From positions 24,194 through 88,193 of the forward strand of contig RCZF01000007.1 of assembly GCA_006438735.1 (NCBI GenBank): DNA of 64,000 bases. Direction: 5' to 3'. Every line of letters starts with the position of its first letter. Positions within the stretch are counted from its first letter, which is position 1. The stretch is from Sphingomonas koreensis. GTDB taxonomy: Bacteria > Pseudomonadota > Alphaproteobacteria > Sphingomonadales > Sphingomonadaceae. A model generated the notes under the pieces. It saw only the letters and a program-made list of their open reading frames with translations. It was not told the DNA's origin and made no database searches. Below are positions 16,372 through 24,713 of the stretch, piece by piece. The position numbers and the translations under genes are program-made.

Positions 16372-17382
16372 GTGGGCGCGTCATTTCCATTCTCCGCTAT
16401 CGTCGGCCAGGACGAGATGAAGCTGGCGCTGCTGATCGCCGCGGTCGATGCGCGGATCGGCGGCGTCATGGTGTTCGGCGATCGCGGCACCGGCAAATCG
16501 ACCGCGGTGCGCGCGCTTGCCGCGCTGTTGCCGCCGATCCCGGTGGTTGCGGGATGCCGCTACAATTGCGTACCCGGGAGCGACGGTGCATGTCCGGCGC
16601 CCGAGTTGCACCGCCGCGGCAAGGCGACCGCGTCGGTGCCGTTCGTCGATCTGCCTTTGGGCGCGACCGAGGACCGCGTGGTCGGCGCGCTCGATCTCGA
16701 ACGGGCGTTGGGGCAGGGGGAAAAGGCGTTCGAGCCGGGGCTGCTCGCCAAGGCCAATCGCGGGTTCCTCTATATCGACGAGGTCAATCTGCTCGAAGAC
16801 CATATCGTCGATCTGCTGCTCGACGTCGCCGCCTCGGGCGAGAATGTCGTCGAGCGCGAAGGGCTGAGCATCCGTCACGCCGCGCGGTTCGTGCTGATCG
16901 GCAGCGGCAACCCGGAAGAGGGCGAGTTGCGCCCGCAATTGCTCGATCGCTTCGGCCTCTCGGTCGAAGTGCGGACGCCGCAGGATCTCAAGCAGCGCGT
17001 CGAGATATTGAAGCGCTGCGACGCGTTCGAGCGCGATGCGGCGGGTTTCGCGGCGGCCTGGCAGGCGACCGAGCGCAAGACGCTGCGCCGGATCGCGCGC
17101 GGCCGCGCCACGATCGATACGATCGAGATGCCCGAAGGCGTGCTCGAACGCGCCTCGCAATTGTGCATGGCGGTCGGCGCCGACGGCCTGCGCGGCGAGC
17201 TGACGCTGATGCGCGCGGCGCGGGCGCTCGCCGCGCTCGACGGCGAGACGGTGGTGACGACGACGCACTTGAAGCGCGTCGCGCCGCTGGCGCTGCGCCA
17301 CCGGCTGCGCCGCAACGTGCTCGACGATACCGGATCGACCGCGCGGATCGACCGCGCGGTGGACGAATTGTTCGCCGCATGA
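16372..17382 (+). CDS. bchI: Magnesium chelatase subunit I
   Basis: A 336-residue AAA+ ATPase that, with BchD and BchH, inserts Mg2+ into protoporphyrin IX, the first committed bacteriochlorophyll step, in the cytoplasm. FPFSAIVGQDEMKLAL is the family N-terminus. Walker A GDRGTGKS is at 36-43, the Cys-containing insertion CRYNCVPGS follows, and Walker B is LYIDEVNLLEDHIVDLLLD. The start is GTG 16372: an in-frame TGA lies two codons upstream and the family N-terminus begins right after it. It overlaps bchD by 4 bp (ATGA). Confidence 0.96.
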   Translation: MGASFPFSAIVGQDEMKLALLIAAVDARIGGVMVFGDRGTGKSTAVRALAALLPPIPVVAGCRYNCVPGSDGACPAPELHRRGKATASVPFVDLPLGATEDRVVGALDLERALGQGEKAFEPGLLAKANRGFLYIDEVNLLEDHIVDLLLDVAASGENVVEREGLSIRHAARFVLIGSGNPEEGELRPQLLDRFGLSVEVRTPQDLKQRVEILKRCDAFERDAAGFAAAWQATERKTLRRIARGRATIDTIEMPEGVLERASQLCMAVGADGLRGELTLMRAARALAALDGETVVTTTHLKRVAPLALRHRLRRNVLDDTGSTARIDRAVDELFAA

Positions 17383-19097
17383 GCGCGCCGGGCGAGACCG
17401 CGCCCGACGCTTTCGACGATGCGCTGACCGCCGCCCGCTTGTGCGCGATCGATCCGATCGGCCTGGGCGGCATGATCCTGCGCGGCGGCGGCGACGCCCG
17501 CGATGCGGTGGTCGCGGCGCTGACGGCGGCGTTGCCCGACGGCACGCCGGTGCGGCGCTTGCCCGCGCATATCGATGACGAACGGCTGCTCGGCGGGCTC
17601 GATCTCGGCGCAACTCTGGCGGGCGGCGCGGCCGTGTCGCGCGCCGGTCTGCTGGCTGAAGCCGATGGCGGGCTAGTGATCTTGCCGATGGCGGAGCGGC
17701 TATCCGATGGCGTCGCCGGACGAATCGCAGCGGCGCTCGACACCGGCGAGGTCGTGGCCGAGCGCGACGGGATGGCGCTGCGATCGCCGGCGCGCTTCGC
17801 GGTCGTGGCGCTTGATGACGGGGCGGAGGATGATGAGCGACCGCCTGCCGCGCTGGCCGAGCGGCTGGCGTTTCGGATCGATCTCGCCGATGTTCGCGGG
17901 CGGCTAGTGGTCGAGCAAGCGCGCCGCGACCATGGCCCGGTCGAGCCGTCCCCCCCGGCGGTCTTCGAAGCGCTGGCGGCGACGGCGCTGGCGCTGGGGA
18001 TCGACTCGACGCGCGCGAGCCTGTTCGCGTTGCGGGCGGCGCGGGCCTCGGCGGCGTTGGCGGGCCGATCGGTGATCGCCGATGAGGATGTCATCCTTGC
18101 CGCTCGGCTGGTGCTGGGCCCGCGCGCGACACAGGTTCCCGCCCTCGACGAGGCGCCGCCGCCCGAAGCGCCGCCACCCCCACCGCCCGAACAGCCCGAC
18201 GGCGGCGAGCAGGATCGCGGTGAACCCGGGCCGCTTGAAGACGTGGTGCTCGAGGCGGCGCTGGCGGCATTGCCGAAGGACGTGCTGGCGCGGATTGCGC
18301 AAGGCGGCGCGCGGCGCGGGCCCTCTAGTAGGACGCGCGGCGCCGGCGAGCGGCGCAAATCCGCGCAGCGCGGGCGACCGACGGGCGTTCGAGCGGGCCT
18401 CCCCCGTGGCGGGTTGCGGCTGAGCCTGATCGATACGCTGCGCGCCGCGGCGCCGTGGCAGAAACTGCGCGGCGGCGTGCCCCCCCGCGTGAAAATCCGC
18501 CGCGACGATCTGCGCATCCGGCGGTTCGAGACGCGCGCCGAGGCGACGACGATCTTCGCGGTCGATGCCTCGGGCTCGTCGGCGATGGCGCGGCTGGCCG
18601 AGGCCAAGGGCGCGGTCGAACTGCTGCTCGCCGAGGCCTATGTGAAGCGCGCGCAAGTCGCGCTGGTCGCGTTCCGCGGGACGATCGCGGAGGTGCTGTT
18701 GCCGCCGACGCGGTCGCTGGCGCGCGCCCGGCGTTCGCTCGCCGAACTACCGGGCGGCGGCGGCACGCCGCTCGCCGCCGGGCTGACCGCGGCGCGCGAC
18801 CTCGCCGAAGGAGCGCGGGCGCGGGGCCGAACGCCGTTCATCGTCGTGCTGACCGACGGCCGCGCCAATATCGCAGCTGACGGCAGCATGGTGCGCAGCG
18901 CCGCGACGGCGGACGCGGAGGCGGCGGCGCGCGCGATTGGCCTGGCGGGAATCGCAGCCGCCTTCGTCGATATTTCGGCGCGGCCCCGGCCCGAAGGCGC
19001 GACGCTGGCCGCGGCGATGGGCGCGCGCTATCTGCCGCTGCCGCGCGCCGATGCTGCGACCATGCACGCCGCCGTCGTCGCGGCGCAACGCGCATGA
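17379..19097 (+). CDS. bchD: Magnesium chelatase subunit D
   Basis: A 572-residue partner of BchI in the chelatase motor. It has a degenerate AAA+ domain at about 1-240 with no usable Walker A, a proline and acid-rich linker at about 260-285 (EAPPPPPPEQPDGG), then a basic stretch and a C-terminal von Willebrand/integrin-I domain with a DASGSS MIDAS motif and GGGTPLAAGL. The start ATG 17379 overlaps the bchI stop; the frame is open far upstream but only as shadow of bchI. It overlaps bchO by 4 bp. Confidence 0.95.
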   Translation: MSAPGETAPDAFDDALTAARLCAIDPIGLGGMILRGGGDARDAVVAALTAALPDGTPVRRLPAHIDDERLLGGLDLGATLAGGAAVSRAGLLAEADGGLVILPMAERLSDGVAGRIAAALDTGEVVAERDGMALRSPARFAVVALDDGAEDDERPPAALAERLAFRIDLADVRGRLVVEQARRDHGPVEPSPPAVFEALAATALALGIDSTRASLFALRAARASAALAGRSVIADEDVILAARLVLGPRATQVPALDEAPPPEAPPPPPPEQPDGGEQDRGEPGPLEDVVLEAALAALPKDVLARIAQGGARRGPSSRTRGAGERRKSAQRGRPTGVRAGLPRGGLRLSLIDTLRAAAPWQKLRGGVPPRVKIRRDDLRIRRFETRAEATTIFAVDASGSSAMARLAEAKGAVELLLAEAYVKRAQVALVAFRGTIAEVLLPPTRSLARARRSLAELPGGGGTPLAAGLTAARDLAEGARARGRTPFIVVLTDGRANIAADGSMVRSAATADAEAAARAIGLAGIAAAFVDISARPRPEGATLAAAMGARYLPLPRADAATMHAAVVAAQRA

Positions 19098-19993
19098 CGA
19101 CGCGGGTGCGCTGGGACCGCGAGGGCAGCGATTGGCCCAATCGCCATCATAGCCGCTTCGTCGATACCGGCCCGATCAAATGGCACGTCCAGGTGATGGG
19201 ATCGGGCCCAGTGCTGCTGTTGCTCCACGGCACCGGCGCGGCGACGCACAGCTGGCGAGCGCTGGCGCCGATCCTCGCACGTGACTTCACCGTCGTCGCG
19301 CCCGATCTGCCGGGTCACGGATTTACCGAGGGGCGGCCGCGCGGCGGGCTGTCGATGCCAGCGATGGCGCGCGCTGTCGGCGATCTTGTGGCGGCGTTGG
19401 AGATGACGCCGGCGCTGCTGGTCGGCCATTCGGCGGGCGGCGCGATCGCCATCCGGATGGCGCTCGACGGGATCGTGCAGCCGCGCGCGATCGTCGGGCT
19501 CGATGCCGCGCTGCTGCCGTTTCCCGGGCTGGCGGCAAAGCTGTTCCCGACGATGGCGCGGCTGCTGTTCGTCAATCCGTTCGCGCCGCATTTCTTCGCG
19601 CGTCTCGCCCGCACCTCGGGCGAAACCGCGCGGTTTTTGCTGCGCAGCACGGGGTCGCGGATCGATAGCGAGGGCGTGCGCCTCTATGAGCGGTTGTTCT
19701 CCACGCCGGCGCAATGCGCGGGCGCGTTGACGATGATGGCGGATTGGGATCTGGAGTCGCTGCAACGCGATCTCCCCAAGCTGTCTCCGCCGCTGCTGCT
19801 GGTCCACGGCGAGGGTGACACCGCGATCCCGCTGGCGACGGCGCGCGCCGCGGCAGGCATGGTGGCGGACGGCAGGGTGGTCGCGTTGCCCAGGCTTGGC
19901 CATCTGGCGCATGAAGAGCAACCCGAAGAGGTCGCCGCGCTGATCGCCGATTTCGCGCGCGAGGCCATGACCGAGGAGAGCGGCGGTGGATGA
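19094..19993 (+). CDS. bchO: Alpha/beta hydrolase BchO, putative Mg-chelatase accessory protein
   Basis: A 299-residue alpha/beta hydrolase encoded with bchI and bchD in purple bacteria; its reaction is not established. It has the oxyanion HGTG (about residue 41), the nucleophile elbow GHSAGG, an acid Asp in HGEGDTAIP and a catalytic His in LGHLAHEEQP. All catalytic residues are retained. It overlaps bchD by 4 bp and is followed immediately by a small overlapping open frame. Confidence 0.92.
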   Translation: MTTRVRWDREGSDWPNRHHSRFVDTGPIKWHVQVMGSGPVLLLLHGTGAATHSWRALAPILARDFTVVAPDLPGHGFTEGRPRGGLSMPAMARAVGDLVAALEMTPALLVGHSAGGAIAIRMALDGIVQPRAIVGLDAALLPFPGLAAKLFPTMARLLFVNPFAPHFFARLARTSGETARFLLRSTGSRIDSEGVRLYERLFSTPAQCAGALTMMADWDLESLQRDLPKLSPPLLLVHGEGDTAIPLATARAAAGMVADGRVVALPRLGHLAHEEQPEEVAALIADFAREAMTEESGGG

Positions 19994-20162
19994 ACGCTAT
20001 TTCAGCCTGTTCGACATGGCGATCGTCGGCGTGCCGGTGCTCGCGATCGGAATCTGGCAGCTCGTGTCGGTCAATCGCGAGATCGCCAGGGACAAGAAGA
20101 AATCCGAGTCACCACAACGCCCGCGGCATCCGGTAGGGCAGCATCGACTGGACGATCGGTGA
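19986..20162 (+). CDS. Small single-helix protein after bchO (58 residues)
   Basis: A GTG at 19986, overlapping the bchO stop by 8 bp, opens a frame beginning VDERYFSLFDMAIVGVPVLA. It has one hydrophobic helix (about 11-28) followed by a basic tail (NREIARDKKKSESPQRPRHP). The end overlaps the 3' end of convergent crtC by about 54 bp. The coupling to bchO and the clear membrane-anchor design favour a real gene. ATG 20016 is an alternative start. No family is recognised. Confidence 0.5.
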   Translation: MDERYFSLFDMAIVGVPVLAIGIWQLVSVNREIARDKKKSESPQRPRHPVGQHRLDDR

Positions 20163-21113
20163 GCGAAAGCGTCGCAGCGACAGGCTTTCATGCACCGCCG
20201 CGACATCCTCGCCGAACAGCCGCGTCGAAAGCGCCGAGCGTGCGTAGAACGGCGCGTCGATCCACGTCTTGGTCACTTTGGGCGTCGCGCCGGCATCGGC
20301 GCGGGTGGCGCGGTCGATCAGCCAGCCGGTGCGCGGCAGTCGGGCGGTCGGCGGCTGAACCGCGTCGTGCCAGCGGCCCTGCCGATCCATCCTGACCGCG
20401 AGATCGAACGGCGTGCCGTCACGCCGCCGCCCTTCGTAGAGCACGGCGACATCGTTCTTCAGATGCGCGCGCGACCAATGCCAATCCTCGAAGCCGGCCT
20501 CGAGCGGTTCGTCGCCGAAGTTCGAATCGAAATAGCCGTCGCCGGTCCAGTGTACGCCCGGATGGCTCATCTCCACCTCGACGTGCGCGCGCGGCGCGAC
20601 CGGATGCCAGCGGTGCCGGCCTTCGGGATCGAGCTGGAACGCAGTGGTGCCGATCAGCTCTGGATAGACGCGGACCTGGCCGCGCACCTTATAAGGGATC
20701 GGTGCGGAGATTTCGGCGATGTCGATCACCAGCGCGTTGCCGTCCCAATGCATCGCGCTGGGGCCGACGGCGAAATGATCGGCGTCGCGGAACGTGCGGC
20801 TGCGGGGTCGTTCGGTCATCGCCCAGCAGCCGCCGCGCGGCCCGGTCATCGCGACATTGATCGCGCAGTGATTGTCCGGATCGCCGCGCCCGGCCAGCTT
20901 GTAATAAGGCGAAAACACGCTGCCGACGAAGGCGATGATGGTCAGGCCGAAGCGGCGGTCCGCGCTGAACGCGTCGATATACCACCAGGCATAGCCGTTC
21001 GGGCCGACCGCGACGTCGAAGCGCGGTCCTTGAGCAGGCAGCCGACGGCCAGCTGTCCGGACAAGGCGGCCATCGGTACGCCCGCGCCGGGGTGGGTGCT
21101 CCCGCCCGCGCAA
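20109..21113 (-). CDS. crtC: Hydroxyneurosporene synthase (carotenoid 1,2-hydratase)
   Basis: Adds water across the C1,2 double bond of acyclic carotenoids, on the way to spirilloxanthin or spheroidene. Core motifs: GYAWWYIDAFSADRRFGLTI, FVGSVFSPYYK, WHWSRAHLKNDVAVLYEG and MHWDGNALVIDI. The C-terminus SMLPYRMPRALW is typical. The start is a problem: no ATG or GTG lies in frame within 30 codons before the conserved GYAWWY. TTG 21113 is the nearest accepted start and would overlap crtD by about 170 bp. The boundary is therefore tentative, though the enzyme call is firm. Confidence 0.88.
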   Translation of the reverse strand: MRGREHPPRRGRTDGRLVRTAGRRLPAQGPRFDVAVGPNGYAWWYIDAFSADRRFGLTIIAFVGSVFSPYYKLAGRGDPDNHCAINVAMTGPRGGCWAMTERPRSRTFRDADHFAVGPSAMHWDGNALVIDIAEISAPIPYKVRGQVRVYPELIGTTAFQLDPEGRHRWHPVAPRAHVEVEMSHPGVHWTGDGYFDSNFGDEPLEAGFEDWHWSRAHLKNDVAVLYEGRRRDGTPFDLAVRMDRQGRWHDAVQPPTARLPRTGWLIDRATRADAGATPKVTKTWIDAPFYARSALSTRLFGEDVAAVHESLSLRRFRSPIVQSMLPYRMPRALW

Positions 21114-22498
21114 TAAAGCCCAGGGATCCGTGTCCGGCTGCCTTGCCGACGGAAGGAGGCCGCCCACCCGTGCGAGGCCGGTCCATAAAGGGCTCCACCC
21201 GTCGAGGGAAACATCGCCTCGAAATCGCTCGGCGTCGTGAGCATCATCGCGCCCGGCGCCGGATCGAGCGAAAGTCCCGCCCGCGAGACGCTGGCCAGCA
21301 TCTGCAATCTGCATGTGTCGATCTCCGCTGGAGTGAAGCCGGCGCCGTCGCCGATCGGCGGGGCGTTGACGATGATCTGGAGGCGTTCGGTGCCCGGCGA
21401 CGCGGCACCACTGTCGTCGCGGTCCTGCGCGCAGACATAGACGCTGGGCGCATCGGCGAGCCGACCGGCGGCGAGCGCGGCGAACTCGGCGGGATAGTCA
21501 CGCGAGAAGAACACATTGTGGCGCGAGAGCGGAAAGCCCTTGGCGGGCGTTCGGGCGGTCCACACCATCGCGCCGAGCGAGCGGCGCGCGGGCGAGACGG
21601 CGGCGACCGCGCGCTTGGCGGCCTGCCCGAGCCGTCCCGATGCGATCGCGGCAGGATCGGCGTTGCAGATCACCGCGCCGGCGTCGATCCGCTCGCCGCT
21701 GTCGAGCAAGACGCCGGCGGCGCGGCCGTGCTCGACGAGGATTTCGCGGACCGGCGCTTCGTAGCGAAGGTGCGCGCCATTCTTGGTCGCCACGGCCTCG
21801 ATCGCGCGGGCGAGCGCGTGCATGCCGCCGTCGATCAGCCCCACGCCGAGCGCCTCGACATGCGCGATCAGCATCAGCGTGGCGGGGGCCTTGAACGGGG
21901 AGGAGCCGCAATAGGTGGCGTAGCGGCCGAACAATTGCTGCAGCCGCGGATCGCGGAAATAGCCCCCGAGCCCGCGCCACAGCGAGGTATAGGGATGAAG
22001 CGTGCAATAATCGGCAAAGCCGGCGCGGCCCATCCGCAAGCCGAGCGTTAACGGATTAGTGCTCGTATTGCGCAGGAAAGGGCGATCGAGCGAGTCGAAA
22101 ATGCGTTTTGCCTCGGCGCGAAAGGCGCGGTAGCCGCGTGCTTCGGCGGCGCCGGCGAAGTCGCCGATCGCGGCTTCGCTTCGGGCCGGATCGGCGAACA
22201 GATCGAGCTGTGCCTCGCCCCAGGCATGGCGCGCCAGCGTCGCCGCCGGCCGGATCGTCAGATGATCGTCCAGCGATGCGCCGCATGTCTCGAAGATGGC
22301 GTCGAACGCGCTGCGCATCGTGAAGACGGTCGGCCCGGCGTCGATCGCGGCGCCGTCGACGATGACTTGGCGCATCTTGCCGCCCGGCGAGGCGGCGGCT
22401 TCGACGACGGTGACGTCGAGCCCGCGTGCCGCCAGCAGCGCCGCGCTGACCAGGCCGCCGACGCCCGCGCCGATCACCACCACTTTGTCGCTCGGCAT
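20942..22498 (-). CDS. crtD: Hydroxyneurosporene/rhodopin 3,4-desaturase
   Basis: A 518-residue FAD-dependent desaturase of the CrtI/CrtD family, acting on hydroxylated acyclic carotenoids. The N-terminal Rossmann motif is VVVIGAGVGGLVSAALLAAR; the C-terminal FAD motif GLYCAGGSTHPGAGVPMAALSG is followed normally by the protein end. Here the frame continues about 30 more residues with no family character, through the start of crtC. GGGAG 10 bp upstream supports ATG 22498. It is divergent from crtF with a PpsR-like operator between. Confidence 0.93.
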   Translation of the reverse strand: MPSDKVVVIGAGVGGLVSAALLAARGLDVTVVEAAASPGGKMRQVIVDGAAIDAGPTVFTMRSAFDAIFETCGASLDDHLTIRPAATLARHAWGEAQLDLFADPARSEAAIGDFAGAAEARGYRAFRAEAKRIFDSLDRPFLRNTSTNPLTLGLRMGRAGFADYCTLHPYTSLWRGLGGYFRDPRLQQLFGRYATYCGSSPFKAPATLMLIAHVEALGVGLIDGGMHALARAIEAVATKNGAHLRYEAPVREILVEHGRAAGVLLDSGERIDAGAVICNADPAAIASGRLGQAAKRAVAAVSPARRSLGAMVWTARTPAKGFPLSRHNVFFSRDYPAEFAALAAGRLADAPSVYVCAQDRDDSGAASPGTERLQIIVNAPPIGDGAGFTPAEIDTCRLQMLASVSRAGLSLDPAPGAMMLTTPSDFEAMFPSTGGALYGPASHGWAASFRRQGSRTRIPGLYCAGGSTHPGAGVPMAALSGQLAVGCLLKDRASTSRSARTAMPGGISTRSARTAASA

Positions 22499-22537
22499 GA
22501 CGCCTGTTCTCCCGACGGTTGACGGCATCTTAGCATC

Positions 22538-22555
22538 CGTCCAATCAACTGGACA
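22538..22555. promoter_or_regulatory. PpsR-like operator CGT-N12-ACA (crtD/crtF)
   Basis: CGTCCAATCAACTGGACA differs by one base from TGT-N12-ACA and contains the perfect inverted repeat GTCCA-N6-TGGAC. It lies in the 58-bp divergent gap, ending one base before the crtF ATG, and can serve both carotenoid promoters. Confidence 0.65.
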
Positions 22556-22556
22556 C

Positions 22557-23684
22557 ATGATTCCGTCCAGCAAAAAAGACAAAGAGGGCTGGCAGGGTCG
22601 CTGGATCGCGCTGCGCAATCGAGTGTTGGCCGATTCGGGTTTTCAGCGATTCGCCGCGCGATTTCCGCTCACCCGGCCAATCGCGCGGCGGCGCGCCCGC
22701 GCGCTGTTCGATCTCGTCGCCGGCTTCACTTATTCGCAGACGCTTGTCGCCTGTGTCGAAACCGGGCTGCTCGATCTGCTAGCGGATGCGCCGCTGGACA
22801 CCGATACCGTCGCCCGCCTTGCCGACTTTCCGCCTGAGAGTGCGGATCGGCTATTGCGGGCGGCGACCGCGATCGGGTTGGTCGAGCGGCTCGGGACGCG
22901 CTGGGCGCTCGGCGCGGACGGCGCGGCGCTTAGGGGCAATCGCGGAATCGCCGAGATGGTGGCGCATCATCACCTGCTCTACGCCGATCTCGCCGATCCA
23001 GTGGCGATGCTGCGCCGTGGCGGTGGTGGCGGGGCGCTGTCCGACTATTGGCGCTACGCCGAGTCGTCAGGGTCCGGCACCGACGCCGAGGTCGCCGCTT
23101 ATTCGACGCTGATGGCGGCGTCGCAGCCGTTGATCGCCGAGCAGGTTATCCAGGCCTATCGTTTCGATCGTCATCGCCGGATGCTCGATGTCGGCGGCGG
23201 GGAAGGGGCGTTCCTGGCGGCGGTCGGCGCGGCCGCCCCCGCCCTTGCATTGTCGTTGTTCGATCTGCCGGCCGTCGGTGCGCGTGCGAAAGGACGGCTG
23301 GCGGCGCACGGTTTCGAGTCGCGCGCGACGATCTACGGCGGCGATTTTCTGGCCGACGCGTTGCCCGATGGGCATGACATCATCTCGCTGGTGCGCGTAC
23401 TGCACGATCATGACGATGCTGCCGCGATGGTGTTGCTGCGAGCAATCCGCGCCGCGCTGCCGCCCGGCGGCACGCTGCTGATCGCCGAGCCGATGGCGCA
23501 AACGCGCGGCGCTGAACCGGCCGGCGACGCTTACTTCGGCTTGTATCTGTTGGCGATGGGCTCGGGCCGTCCACGCAGTCCTAGGGAGATCGCTGCCATG
23601 CTCCTTGCGGCCGGTTTCGCCAGAAGCCGCTTGCTGCCCACGGCGATGCCGCTCACCGCTCGAGTGATTGTCGCGACTGTTTGA
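22557..23684 (+). CDS. crtF: Hydroxyneurosporene-O-methyltransferase
   Basis: A 375-residue SAM-dependent methyltransferase forming the 1-methoxy groups of spirilloxanthin or spheroidene. It has an N-terminal dimerization winged-helix region (ARALFDLVAGFTYSQTLVACVETGLLD trimmed here to its start) and the SAM-binding motif MLDVGGGEGAFLAAV at about residue 210. Then come FDLPAV, GGDFLADALPDGHDIISLVR and the catalytic-region HDHDD. The ATG 22557 is taken because sequence upstream is shadow of crtD and carries the operator. It stands between the crtD operator and the double operator of bchC. Confidence 0.92.
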   Translation: MIPSSKKDKEGWQGRWIALRNRVLADSGFQRFAARFPLTRPIARRRARALFDLVAGFTYSQTLVACVETGLLDLLADAPLDTDTVARLADFPPESADRLLRAATAIGLVERLGTRWALGADGAALRGNRGIAEMVAHHHLLYADLADPVAMLRRGGGGGALSDYWRYAESSGSGTDAEVAAYSTLMAASQPLIAEQVIQAYRFDRHRRMLDVGGGEGAFLAAVGAAAPALALSLFDLPAVGARAKGRLAAHGFESRATIYGGDFLADALPDGHDIISLVRVLHDHDDAAAMVLLRAIRAALPPGGTLLIAEPMAQTRGAEPAGDAYFGLYLLAMGSGRPRSPREIAAMLLAAGFARSRLLPTAMPLTARVIVATV

Positions 23685-23693
23685 CGCTTTGAG

Positions 23694-23711
23694 CGTCCAG
23701 AACAGTTGACA
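23694..23711. promoter_or_regulatory. PpsR-like operator 1 of the bchC pair (CGT-N12-ACA)
   Basis: CGTCCAGAACAGTTGACA, one mismatch to TGT-N12-ACA. The second site starts exactly 8 bp further on. Two palindromes 8 bp apart is the published arrangement at the R. capsulatus bchC promoter, needed for cooperative CrtJ binding. Confidence 0.7.
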
Positions 23712-23733
23712 TTAAAAAGTGTCCATATAAAGT
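23706..23733 (+). promoter_or_regulatory. Candidate sigma-70 promoter of bchC-bchXYZ
   Basis: TTGACA at 23706-23711 and TAAAGT at 23728-23733 with a 16-bp spacer. Both hexamers lie inside the two PpsR sites, so repressor binding would directly exclude RNA polymerase. The bchC start is 53 bp further on. Confidence 0.5.
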
Positions 23734-23737
23734 TACA
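23720..23737. promoter_or_regulatory. PpsR operator 2 of the bchC pair (exact TGT-N12-ACA)
   Basis: TGTCCATATAAAGTTACA is an exact consensus match. It lies 8 bp after operator 1, on the same DNA face at roughly 26-bp centre spacing. Confidence 0.8.
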
Positions 23738-23786
23738 GAAAGGTCAGGAGACCCCGACGGGGCCTTGCCGAGCAGGGGATCACTGT

Positions 23787-24713
23787 ATGGACGCGGTCGC
23801 GGTCATACTCGAAGCGCCGGAGCGGCTGACGCTGCGGTCGCTCGCGCTCAATCCCCTCACCGATACCGATGTGCTCGTCGAAATCGACTGGAGCGGCGTC
23901 AGCTCGGGCACCGAGAAATTGCTTTGGACGGGCCGGATGCCGAATTTCCCGGGCATGGGCTATCCGCTCGTGCCGGGATACGAGTCGGTCGGCCGGATCA
24001 TTGATGCGGGGCGCGAGGTTCGCGGGCGCGTCGGCGAGTGGGTCTTTGTCCCCGGAGCCAATTGCTACGAAGGCGCGCGCGGGCTGTTCGGCGGGACCGC
24101 GCGGCGCGTCGTGCTGCCGTCGGCGCGGGCGATGCCGATTGACGAGTCGCTCGGCAGTGACGGCATCCTCACCGCGCTCGCGGCGACGGCGCATCATGCC
24201 ATCGCCGGCGGCGCGTCCCCCGATCTGATCGTCGGCCACGGCATTCTCGGCCGGCTCATCGCGCGGCTGACGGTGGCGGCCGGCGCGCCGGCGCCGGTGG
24301 TGTGGGAAACCAATCCCGATCGGCGCGACGGGGCAGGCTATGACGTTATCGATCCGGCGACCGACGAGCGCCGCGACTATCGCACCATCTGCGACGCCAG
24401 CGGCGCGGCCGATCTTCTCGACACGCTGATCGGCCGGCTCGCCAAGGGTGGCGAGGTAGTGCTCGCCGGCTTCTATGATCGGCTGAGCTTCGGCTTTCCG
24501 CCCGCCTTCATGCGCGAGGCGCGGCTGCGGATTTCCTCCGAATTTACCCCGTCCGATGTCGCCGCGACGATCGCCTTGATCGAATCGGGCGCGCTGCGGC
24601 TCGACGGTCTCGTCAGCCATGTGCGCGACGCCGCCGACGCCGCCGACGCCTATCCGGCCGCGTTCGGCGATCCAACCTGCCTGAAGATGGTCCTCGATTG
24701 GAGACACGTATGA
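23787..24713 (+). CDS. bchC: Bacteriochlorophyllide a dehydrogenase (3-hydroxyethyl oxidation)
   Basis: A 308-residue medium-chain dehydrogenase-like enzyme converting the 3-hydroxyethyl to the 3-acetyl group of bacteriochlorophyllide. Family motifs: SGVSSGTEKLLWTGRMPNFPGMGYPLVPGYESVG (split here in two by eye at about 33-66), FVPGANCYEGARGLFGG and VGHGILGRL. It starts at ATG 23787; earlier in-frame codons fall inside the operator region. The stop overlaps bchX by 4 bp. Confidence 0.94.
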   Translation: MDAVAVILEAPERLTLRSLALNPLTDTDVLVEIDWSGVSSGTEKLLWTGRMPNFPGMGYPLVPGYESVGRIIDAGREVRGRVGEWVFVPGANCYEGARGLFGGTARRVVLPSARAMPIDESLGSDGILTALAATAHHAIAGGASPDLIVGHGILGRLIARLTVAAGAPAPVVWETNPDRRDGAGYDVIDPATDERRDYRTICDASGAADLLDTLIGRLAKGGEVVLAGFYDRLSFGFPPAFMREARLRISSEFTPSDVAATIALIESGALRLDGLVSHVRDAADAADAYPAAFGDPTCLKMVLDWRHV

